DNA of 64,000 bases from Odontocerum albicorne (lineage: Eukaryota; Arthropoda; Insecta; Trichoptera; Odontoceridae): contig OX463862.1 in assembly GCA_949825065.1 (NCBI GenBank), positions 15,371,592-15,435,591 of the forward strand, written 5' to 3'. Each line of letters starts with the position of its first letter. Positions within the stretch are counted from its first letter, which is position 1. This document shows, one piece after another, positions 55,200-64,000 of this stretch. The notes under the pieces were generated by a model. That model ran no database searches. It saw nothing but the letters and a program-made list of their open reading frames with translations, and was not told the origin of the DNA. A program made the position numbers and the translations under genes.

Positions 55200-55920
55200 T
55201 ATATTCTTCGAGGATACATATCCACTTCTTAGCAACATTTGTCTCCGGTTAGTGTTTGAAAACGGTCGGGCTGCAGAATTTCTCAATGTGAGATCAATTT
55301 TCTGCAATAAGATTAATCTTAAACTACGGCAGTGCATGATCAAATGCTACGGATGACCTATGTTATTTTACTTTATGGTGTTAAAACATGGGCCATGAAG
55401 ATCATAATGCTAAATAAGCTAGAATTCGAAATGTGGACTAATCGGACAGTGCTCGGAATTTAACGGCTTCATCGGATCTTCAACACCGAGGTGCTGCGTT
55501 GAGCAGGTGTAGAACGAGAGCTCTTAAATATCAAAAAATGCCTCAAGATTCTCTATGTGTGTCATATACTTAGAGGAGAAAAATACCACTGCTTAAAATT
55601 AGTATTGATGGGCAAAGTTGAGGGTTGATGCGGAATCAGTAGAAGTCACCTGTCATGATTACGCAACATTCGTGAATATATCATACAGGTATCCAGACAG
55701 TTGAGGAGATGTTTCGTGATGCCAAAGAGAGATATTTTGTCAAGTGAGTAATTGCTAACATCAAAAGGACCGGACACTGCTGCACATGAAGAAGAAAAGA
55801 AAAGGGAAATAGAAGAGCATGAATAACGAGATGTGATATTACGGAAAAGGCGAGATATAAAGTGTGCATGGATAAATGGGGGGAGATCTGTTCACTCTGC
55901 TTACAAGTGGGTAATTGTCC
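55200..55920 (+). mobile_element. LINE (RTE-like) RT C-terminal fragment
   Basis: Frames read FLNVRSIFCNKINLKLRQCM, then MLFYGVKTWAMKIIMLNKLE, FEMWTNRTVLGI, EVLRRAGVERELLNIKK and HILRGEKYHCLKL. This is the familiar CYVWxxLLYGxETW ... LEAFEMWxxRRxL ... GHIxRGxKY order. Stops and shifts are frequent. The final part (about 55780-55910) matches the shared tail (gtgtgcatggataaatgggg). Confidence 0.75.
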
Positions 55921-56027
55921 TCTCTCTCGAGGCTTTAGTAAAATGTTACGCATGTCGGACGAACCTTCAACCACCACGCGTTGTTGCTACGTATTAAAGA
56001 TGTGGCGCTACGTAGTCGCCTCTCTGT

Positions 56028-56255
56028 TTAAGTTTGAGCAGATGGGTTTTTGGCGTCTTGTACAGCAGACTTCTTATCCCGTGTTGTTGTAAGCAGGCGG
56101 CGACCCGCTTCGTCACGCCACGCCATCCGTCTATTTGCATTGTTAATATAGACGGTTTCAATCAAACACAACACGGTGCTAAGTGTGAAATCAAACTCTT
56201 TTAAAGAAACATTAACGCTGAGCCACCGACGCCGAAGGTTGACCCCATCTGCCAT
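56028..56255 (-). CDS. Unrecognised small ORF (75 codons)
   Basis: On the minus strand an ATG in context gcATGGCAG opens MADGVNLRRRWLSVNVSLKE, FDFTLSTVLCLIETVYINNA, then a basic segment (RRMAWRDEAGRRLL) and a stop. The stretch is GC-richer than its neighbours. No family was recognised, no splice donor is obvious, and no expression evidence exists here. It could be a chance frame. Confidence 0.2.
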   Translation of the reverse strand: MADGVNLRRRWLSVNVSLKEFDFTLSTVLCLIETVYINNANRRMAWRDEAGRRLLTTTRDKKSAVQDAKNPSAQT

Positions 56256-56544
56256 GCGAATTTATGCGAACCTTGCGAAAGTGTTTTGTTTTTTTTAAAG
56301 GTGTCATTGAAACGTTGGAGAGGTAAAGCGTGTTTGTTGGGAAATTTGCGAATCATTGTCGTGTTTATACTGTATCACTAATTCTAACGATTTTTGTAAC
56401 ATTGACACTTTGTCATTCGTCAGAAATTTCCCCCTTTTCTACCTCTTCCCAGATTTAATAATAATAAAAGGACCGTTTAGAGAGCAAACTCTCCTCAAAT
56501 AAGGCTTCAACTCGAGACTCGAATCCATTATTCCATCCATCTAC

Positions 56545-56835
56545 CGTGTAGTTTATGACTGATCATCATCACTCTCACGATAGCCTCCGAAAACTCTTAT
56601 CTATCCATCTTTGCACTCCGTGGCTCGAAGGGGAGTTGTTAAGGGCAGTCCAGTTGGGTGTCCCACTTGATCGGTCCAACGTATTGGAATTCCTCTTGTG
56701 CGTTGTGCTTCTACGCATCCAGTTACCACAAATCTCTCCAAACTGCCTCCTTAGCCACGAACAACGTGCCCAAAGAATCGGAGGACTCGTCGAAGGTATA
56801 TTGTCGACCCACTATTATGGACAGATTAAAATATA
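56545..56835 (-). mobile_element. LINE C-terminal fragment
   Basis: Complement of the 22890 copy: atgactgatcatcatcactc, gatagcctccgaaaactctt, atccatctttgcactccgtg, cagttaccacaaatctctcc and gaatcggaggactcgtcgaa. Frame-broken. Confidence 0.65.
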
Positions 56836-57036
56836 AAATAAATACATTTTATAATATATTAAATTGAGTGTTAGGAATGCAGCCATTAGATTAGGTACTT
56901 CCCTGCATCTGCATAAACCCGCAGAAAACTAGCCAAAGAAAGACAAGGAAACCTTTGTAGATCTTATGATGTGATAGTAACACATTTGGCTTTAGATAGT
57001 GTAGTGTTCATATACAACTATGAATTTTGATACGAT

Positions 57037-57432
57037 TTGCCGAAAAGGTTGTTTTGCATGTGCTTCCTCTCTTCCGCTTTATTACCATCTGCCCAAAGGT
57101 GGTTTATAAGAAAACATGAAAATTGGCTACTGCAAGAGGACAATGACCCAAAACATCGGAGTCGTCTTTGTACTGTGTGGAAACAGGAAAATGACGTTGA
57201 CGTAATGGATTGGCCGTCGCAGTCATCAGATGCAAATCCCGTAGAAAATGTTTCGGCACTCATGAAGTTGAAATTCCGAGGGAAAAATATCTGGAACGTC
57301 AAGCAGTTATTTCGATAGATTCGACTTATATGGAAGTCTTTGCCCCTAGATTATGCTATACAATTAGAAGAAAGTATGCCTCGGAGATGCCGGGCAATTA
57401 TTACTAGTGGAGGTGACTGGACAACTTATTAA
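57037..57432 (+). pseudogene. Tc1-type transposase C-terminal remnant
   Basis: One frame over 132 codons: ENWLLQEDNDPKHRS (second catalytic Asp, normally QQDNDPKHTS), VDVMDWPSQSSDANPVENVS (WPSQSPDLNPIEN region with the catalytic Glu, here NPVEN), then an in-frame TAG at 57316, LIWKSLPLDYA, ESMPRRCRAIITSGGDWTTY and TAA at 57430-57432. The N-terminal paired-like domain and first Asp are missing. Confidence 0.9.
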
Positions 57433-57434
57433 TA

Positions 57435-58319
57435 TAGTAATAAAGCATCACAGTTTATATCATGTAGTATGTGTGTATTTTTTTTAATGCTAAATAGTTT
57501 TTCGGGTTTCGCCGTACATGTTATTGTCAAACAGAGTGTACGAGTAGATTCGATAGATACGATGGAGATATTCCATTAAGGAACGTCCTCAGAAAGCACG
57601 TCCTTTTAATACAGTTTTATTATGTAATGTGATCTTAAATTATTTGAGAATTTGAATCTAAACATGTAATAACATTATTCAATGAACTCGGAATTATATC
57701 TTATTGAAACGTGATTAACACTCAAACAAGCATTCGATCTACTACTTGACTGAGTAAAAAATATTTCGAGCGACGGACCTTTCATATGACTTTTTGTTAC
57801 TGATTTTGAAAGATAACGGGAAAAATGCGAGTACCTTTTATTTCATTAATTATTTTTCTCTTTAAAAATAATAATGAAAATTATAAAATTTCAAATTGGC
57901 GAACTCGTGACGTAGATTCTGCAGGTTAGCTCCAATATAACTGGCGATTTTTTTACTGGTTGAGTTTCATTATAATGAACTTATGAAACCAGGTATTATA
58001 AGATTTAATTTTGTACTATTCTTTTTATGAACGTTTTCTAAAAATATATTTTACTTTGTAAAAATAATAAAAAAACTCACATCAAGTACTGTTATCACAG
58101 AAACGTTTCTCTGAAAATCATATTTTGTTCCTCCAAAAATAGATATATTAGATGTTAACTTAAGTTGTGTCCGTTTTTTTCCAAATTAAAAATGAGCACC
58201 AAAAGTAAAACAAAATGGTAAAGGTTATACGTCATTCGAAAAAAAAAATTCTGCTCTACAAGATATTGTGTTTGCTTTTACGTTACATATATTATTTTAT
58301 TTGATTACAAGCCTTCAAA
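57435..58319. other. No gene recognised
   Basis: AT-rich, with no long frames or structured repeats. Confidence 0.4.
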
Positions 58320-58735
58320 ATGGAATGTCAAATAGACGAAAGTGAACATTTTCGACATCTCCTTCTGTTCTTGTTCAACCGAGGGAATAAAGCTGCCAAA
58401 GCTGCTCGCGATATTTGCGAAGTGTACTGTGAAGATGCTATGAAGAAAGGACAGCTCGTCGATGGTTTTTGCGTTTCAAGGACGGTAATTCCGACCTGAA
58501 AGACATGGAGCGTTCCGGACGACCAGTGGACTTCGATGAGGATTGCTCAATTGTCGAACGTTGATTTTTGTCGTTTTCACTCAAAACATGTGGAACCCAA
58601 GCGCCGAACTTCTGGACTTTTCCCATTGATTTAAGATGGCGGTATACAGTCATGTGACTATAATTCATCTGCTCAGCCAATTCTACGGTGATTTGAAAGG
58701 AATTTTCATGAATAATATGGTTTAAGCGGTCTTCT
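58320..58735. pseudogene. mariner transposase N-terminus split by an inversion
   Basis: Plus strand from ATG 58320: ESEHFRHLLLFLFNRGNKAA, ICEVYCEDAMKK, then after a shift RFKDGNSDLKDMERSGRPVD and FDED (helix-turn-helix region). From about 58550 to 58735 the next portion of the same protein lies on the minus strand: LNHIIHENSFQITVELAEQM, HLKSMGKVQKFGAWVPHVLS, ENDKNQRSTI. The two halves are therefore in opposite orientations. The catalytic domain is absent. Confidence 0.85.
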
Positions 58736-58807
58736 GTCTGTCCACGTGTGGTAGTATGTTGTCTGTCCACGTGTGGTAGTATGTTGTCTGTCCACGTGTG
58801 GTAGTAT
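58736..58807. repeat. Tandem repeat, 3 copies of a 25-bp unit
   Basis: gtctgtccacgtgtggtagt + atgtt at 58736, 58761 and 58786. It abuts the inverted mariner piece. Confidence 0.95.
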
Positions 58808-58809
58808 TT

Positions 58810-59497
58810 CAAACGCGTATGATGGCGAACTTTTAGTTACGTGCTTACTCCAGTGGTTCTTAACCCGAAGGCTCGATTATTGTGGCGAAGACAGTGTTGT
58901 CTCCCGGCCACGCTTTAACATGTTTGAATCACCAATTAAGATATATAGAGGAGTACCATCCGAAAAAAAAACACAGTAAGGAATCAGGGTATTTGTCGCT
59001 GGTGCCTCCGAAGATGACAATGCAAGTCAATTTATGATAGGCAAATCCGGTTGCATAATACTTAGACAATCTCTCGCAGATGAATATGATTGTCACTCCC
59101 TTTCGTGTACATATTTTAAGGTGTTTCAAAAGTCCAATCCTGGATCCGCACACCCTCTCTCCAGTGTAGACACACTTCCAGTCTGTATTTGACGACTCGA
59201 TCTATTCGCTTTCTGCTCTTTTCACATTCCCGTTTCGCAGTCTTTAAAAGTACCACCCTCTCAGTCACGGTGCGTCTCCACTGACTGCGCTTTGTGCCGC
59301 TGATTGTGCCGCTGTAAACCAGTTACGGCCACACAGTTTAAGACTGGGTTTATGATCTTCCTTGTAGATCTTTTTTTGGGCCACCTTGGAGTATTTTACC
59401 CAATTTAGTTCATAGAAGAGTAATTAATTGACAATTCGAGATTCTGGCAATCCCAGTTACATAGAAGTCCTCAGTATTTGTATCCTTTCTACGTCTT
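58810..59497. other. No gene recognised
   Basis: A frame at 58773-58979 overlaps the tandem repeat and has no domain. There is a duplicated ctgattgtgccgctg / tttgtgccgctga near 59290-59315. Confidence 0.4.
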
Positions 59498-59601
59498 GTT
59501 TCTCTATTAGGTCCCTGACGAATGTTTCTCTATTAGGTCCCTGACGAATGCTTCTCTGTTAGGTCCCTGACGAATATTTCTCTATTAGGGCCCTGACGAA
59601 T
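59498..59601. repeat. Tandem repeat, 4 copies of a 26-bp unit
   Basis: gtttctctattaggtccctg + acgaat at 59498, 59524, 59550 and 59576, with small differences (gttag for attag; ggccc for gtccc). Confidence 0.95.
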
Positions 59602-60230
59602 GAATTTATTCATGTAATATCGTGATTCTGCGAATTTATCTTGACGTCTTTTTGACGTTTATGGTCGATTTATAAAACGAACGTATGTATTTATGCCGGC
59701 ACAACAAATTATTAACCGTTGAACAGAATTTATGTGGCGAATACGTAATTTGATATCGTCACTTAGTCACGCCAAGCTGTGACATGGCCCTTGTATTCTC
59801 GCGTGTTTCGGTACATTGACATAATAATAAATCATATCAATGCGCGATACATTATTTTCTAAATGATGAATCGTGTACAGAAAGAGCATACATGTAAGTT
59901 TTGGAACTCGTGTTATTATATGAACTTTAGTGTTCACACCTTGACTATTTGACCTCTTTATTTATATTCTATATTCTTTCGTGTACATGGAACTAACTGG
60001 AAAGTTCTGGAAGATATGGATGTACCAAGAAATGTGATAATTCTGATTCACAATTTATGTGTACAAAATACGTCATGTGTGAGAGTAGACGAGTTGCTCT
60101 CAGAACCATTCCATGTGCAAATATACTCGTACGACTATTACGTTAAATATATCTTATTCTATATTTTATATGTTCTTTCCTTTATCATCTTAGATCTTTC
60201 CATTATGTTGTAGAAGTTTTTCGAGTTCTT
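59602..60230. other. No gene recognised
   Basis: A 65-codon frame at 60016-60213 has no family features. Confidence 0.4.
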
Positions 60231-60234
60231 TGTT

Positions 60235-60560
60235 ATGAAGCGTGTCTCGACTGACTCCCGGCGACTACAAACCTTGTGTTCCATCAATTCATATTTTATT
60301 CGAACGCTATTTGATTCTTCTTCCCTGGCCTCCGTCCCATGTGGGGTTCGTCAATCACTTTTTAGGTTTTCATTGAATGTGTCCAAACCATTGCTTCTCC
60401 CTCTACTTGCCGTTGATATGTGTCATTTTTCGGCTCCCTCACCTATCACAGGCTTCTTCGCTGAGTCGGGGTTTCTTTTGTGTCATTGTATCTTCCACCT
60501 TTTGTATTTTTTTCTTAATAATATTGTAGGGTCTTGTATGCCTTTCAGATGCGAAATTCA
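60235..60560 (-). mobile_element. Possible LINE C-terminal fragment
   Basis: The minus strand near 60430-60300 encodes QWFGHIQ, then KPKK and LTNPTWDGGQGRR, reminiscent of the WFGHVxRM...RP.RG..K motif. The 116-codon plus frame over the same stretch is probably a shadow. Confidence 0.35.
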
Positions 60561-60589
60561 CTTACTCGCCAAACTAAAAATATAATGTC

Positions 60590-62310
60590 ATAAGTTTTTA
60601 ATAAAATAAAACATTTATTTTGTATTCTCCGCTGTTTTATTTGAGTTCCCTATCGGTTTCAAAGACCTCCGTCGTTCACGTCAAATGAATATGAACTTTC
60701 ATGTTTTTTAAATGTAGAAAAAAAGGAAAAATCACGATTATTAAAAATCACTGTATATTTTAATTATTTGCGTCAAGGTTGAACATATTTGCATTATCAA
60801 TTAATCGATAAGTATTTATTTATTGGAAATATGTGCGACACTTAAGTGCCATTTACAAACCATATCAACATTTTACTAAAGAGATAAAAATGTAGAACTT
60901 CAAAAATACAATTCAGAACGTATTATACGGCGCATGATATCACCAATGTATACTATAATATTAAAATAAGAAAATCTCGGATACAAGAAAAGAAAATATA
61001 AAATTATTTATATTAAAAAATAAAACAATTAAGATAAAATTGAAGTGAAATAAACTGTCTCCTAGTGAAGGCCTAAGATTGAGGAAATGCCAGAGAAGGA
61101 ACCTCCTGAACATGTGCAAATGCGGGGAAGTTCCTATATAAAGACCACACACGATGTCTTCCTATTTTATTATCTTCAGAATCTATTTCGATTTTTTGAT
61201 ACTAGCTATTTGAGTAATAATTTACTTTCCATAAAACAGTTAGATTTATAGTAAAACATTAAGGACAATACTTTGCCTCTGGAGTTGAATAACCCTGCAT
61301 CAACATGGATGAAGGTTTTAATTCTGCAAAGCAACTTGCATCTCGTTCTACTAATGAGGCCATGTGTTTTCTATATTTCAATATCTATATCTATCCATAA
61401 AATTCTCAAAATATCCAATATTTGTTCTATGTATGCGTTATTTCACTAAAAACAAATCTGAGTTCTTTAACCTCTATATAATAAGTCTTCGACAATTACG
61501 TAAGTCTGCTTGGTGAAGTTTGGTAATATTTTGTGGTATACATACATAACATATATTGAACTTAAATATACATATAATTATTAAATAGTTTTAAAACAAT
61601 TACTGTAATTTATTATTACTACTGCTTTTTGTATCTTCATGTTAGTTTAAGATAAAGTTGTATTATTTGTCAATAATTTGAAGTACTTTTATAACCTGTC
61701 ACATGTTCATTTGTATATAAAGACACTGTTGTGTCGTTAATTAAATAAATAAATAAATATTTGACTATTGGTTCGATTCACAATTAAGTACAAAATTCGT
61801 TTAATTTAAACTCCATTGATATAGGTTCTCTCTAAATGCCACTGTATATATTTTATCTCAATGTTTAATAATCTTTTAGCGTTCAAAAAAATATTTTTAA
61901 TAAAATCAATCAATTAATAAGTAAATTCCACCCGGTCGCATATTAAAATTCTCGCAGCTTAGAGGGAACATTGCATCAGTGACACCTCAGATCGACCGGA
62001 CGGGCCAAGTCCCGAGTTGAGCAACTACAGCGATATATGCTGCGCTGCACTCTCGGCGTTATAACCCTATACTGCGGTATGTTGGCAGTACATTATATAT
62101 GCGAGTACAGTACTTGTATATCATATACAGGCCCGTAACCGGTGTTGCCGAACCGGTATGCGCGCCATAACCGGTTCCAACCGGCGCGCTCTCGTACAGT
62201 TTAATTAAACACCACTATTGTTGTTTGTACAAGCTGTGAGGGGGACCTTCTTTCTTAACGTGCTGAAACATTACCGATTTTGTTTTATTTGACAGTTGAA
62301 AGTTCGTCTA
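60590..62310. other. AT-rich, no gene recognised
   Basis: Only a (aaat)n run near 61740 and the self-complementary cgtaaccggtg / ataaccggttccaaccgg stretch at 62135-62180 stand out. Confidence 0.45.
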
Positions 62311-62314
62311 CCTA

Positions 62315-62875
62315 GGGTCTTTCAAATTGAGCGGTTTTTAAAATTATTTTTTTTTAAATTCTTGAATAAAACATACAATTTGCTTTGATTTCCAAAAACT
62401 TTTTATTGGCCATTGAAGTATAATGTATGACATTTAATCTCAAAAAATAATATCCGACAAATGTCCACCTCTTGCAGGTCCACAGGTGTCCACTCTTTTG
62501 TCAAAATTTTCGATGACATTTTGGCATAATTGCGGTTCTAAATCATCAATCATCAATAACGCGAATAATTTCGTCTTTGAGCTCGGGAATTGATCGGGGG
62601 TCATTCTTATAGTCCTGGCTTTTCACGTAACCTCAGAGAAAATAGGCCAACGGTGTCAGATCACATGATCTCGGTGGCCAATTAACATCACCGTTTTCGG
62701 AGATTACAATACATAAAACAATTCAACAATTTGAACACGTTGTTGTATTGTATACGACTCTATTTTTATAAATGCCATACATTACACTTCTCAAATGTCA
62801 CAAGATCCAGACAAGTTCCCGACGCCATCTGTGTTTTATCCAAGAATAAAAAATAACCGTTCAATTTGAAAGACC
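62315..62875 (-). mobile_element. IS630/Tc1-mariner-type element, internally deleted
   Basis: 561 bp flanked by TA (62313-62314, 62876-62877). Left end gggtctttcaaattgagcgg; the right end read inward is ggtctttcaaattgaacggt. The minus strand keeps the transposase end: NWPPRSCDLTPLAYFL, TGA, GYVKSQDYKNDPRSIPELKD, a 4-bp insertion, then LEPQLCQNVIENFDKRVDTC and ARGGHLSDIIF. That is the typical WPPRSPDLTPxDFFLWG...GGHxxDxxF end of this transposase group. Confidence 0.87.
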
Positions 62876-62879
62876 TATA

Positions 62880-63185
62880 TAAGATACAACCAGATGCTAA
62901 CTAATATATTGGCTTCTCTGATGTAGTACCGTGAAATGATAGTTTTGCTGCATTTAAAGTTTCCTATGTAATTACTAGCAATTCGCTAGGCCGTTTGAAC
63001 TCCAGGTTTATATGCATATTTACTGCGCTGCGAGTTTTTTTTCTCCTGTGACTTCGGACCTTAAGTGCGTTGTCGTTACTATTCTTTTCACACTCGAGTA
63101 TGTCGTCATCGGAGGAGGAGTCCCTTTGGGCAGTTTTTTTACGTCATTACGAGACGTCGCACTCATATAAAATAAAGATTTCGAT
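62880..63185. other. No gene recognised
   Basis: No supported ORF or repeat. Confidence 0.4.
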
Positions 63186-63300
63186 CTTCTAGTACGCTTG
63201 CGCTGAACAGGGATTTATTTTGTCCCCCATAACAGCGTGGGTGCTGGTGGGATTGAACTGCCAACAATATGACTCGTGCCGTCGTTAGCGTGTTTCAAAC
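63186..63300 (-). mobile_element. tRNA-like SINE fragment
   Basis: On the minus strand gttggcagttcaatcccacc (B-box-like) lies 30 bp after cacgctaacgacggcacgag. It differs from the main SINE family here. No cloverleaf. Confidence 0.35.
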
Positions 63301-64000
63301 ACTGACTCAAAAAGCGTTCTTTTATTGCAACACATTCTTTAAAACGGTGATTTTCGTAATGAGACGCTTACATTAAAAAAAGTCATGTAACAAGGTGACT
63401 GGCAGAGGGAGTGGGAGGTATGAGGAGCTTTTCCAAATTGATCCAATAGGGCGCGGTATTATGAGCTTTTGCTGAAATTTTGACGTGGAATGGCTTGTCT
63501 CTGAGTGTTATAGATATGGGTGGGGTGTTTAACTTTGGAATATACTTAAACCTTTCCCTTCCTGTGCTAAAAAAAATCCGCGCGTTCCGGTGCTCTGTAT
63601 TCAATACACACATGTAAAAATGAGCGATTTAAAATCGAAAAAAGAAGAATATTCATAGCCAATCGCTTAAATTAATGAAATTTGAAGTCAAAAGTGATAA
63701 TAATTGAAATTTAATTGCTGAAAACATGAAAGAAACATCGGCCGACGTTCACAAAACAGGCGAAGAAACCACCTCAAATGCATGCCTGAGAGCTACTGAG
63801 ACTGAGACGGACTAACATTGCGTATGTTATACCTCGAAGGAAGAAACACAATTGCGAACTGAGATTCTATTTCTTGCGTTCTCATATACCGAAGTAGAGT
63901 GAGACGTGAATAGCGTCGCTTCCTCACCCATAGCGTTTTTTTTAGAATTAATATACCTACGTTATACACTGGCACACGGTTGATTGTATTGGTGAATTTA
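63301..64000. other. No gene recognised at the right edge
   Basis: Short overlapping frames (60-76 codons) without domains. Confidence 0.4.

Noticed and set aside
60235..60585. 116-codon ORF as a host gene
   Set aside because: The opposite strand has weak LINE similarity; the plus frame shows no domain.

Overview
This is nuclear DNA from an animal, very probably an insect. It is AT-rich and gene-poor. It holds one recognisable host gene, split by introns with canonical GT..AG junctions, followed by about 60 kb of mostly decayed transposable elements. Mariner, Tc1, pogo/Tigger, hAT, piggyBac-like and Harbinger-like DNA transposons sit beside LINE fragments and tRNA-derived SINEs, which fits an arthropod. 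The species cannot be fixed; the LINE and SINE fragments only mildly suggest a moth- or caddisfly-like genome. There are no operons, CRISPR arrays or rRNA genes.

Host gene (1-3992, + strand): the 3' five coding exons of a FERM-RING E3 ubiquitin ligase of the MYLIP/IDOL (insect Dnr1, defense repressor 1) family. Reading frame and splice phase join perfectly across all five exons, up to a C-terminal C3HC4 RING and a stop at 3990-3992. Its introns carry a Tigger-like fragment (about 1116-1330) and a degenerate mariner (about 2236-3108). The 5' part of the gene lies left of the window.

Middle and right (4-64 kb): elements whose ends can be placed are a pogo/Tigger derivative (10491-11210), a near-complete mauritiana-type mariner killed by four TGA codons (28710-29997), a piggyBac-like MITE (31482-31979), a second mariner on the minus strand (34747-36037), a Harbinger-like 500-bp element with a MADF remnant (38115-38614), a hAT/ZMYM1-like element with a perfect 8-bp target duplication (44404-47327), a MITE with perfect 27-bp inverted repeats (47910-48283), and a small IS630/Tc1-mariner-type derivative (62315-62875). 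Jockey/CR1-like LINE copies lie at 48483-50045, 30643-31425 and 33095-33690. Many short RTE-like LINE 3' ends (often ending in gtatgtatgtatgt) and a tRNA-SINE family fill the remainder. Several minisatellites (25-61-bp units) and four long palindromes are also present.

Nothing shows a cooperating gene system; the window is best read as one host gene end plus a layered transposon landscape. The most unusual items are two copies of a palindromic element with a shared asymmetric core (19.4 and 54.8 kb), a mariner with an internal inversion (58.3-58.7 kb), a nearly perfect 435-bp direct repeat 5 kb apart (32.2 and 37.2 kb), and compact palindromes at 20.9, 47.4 and 53.4 kb.
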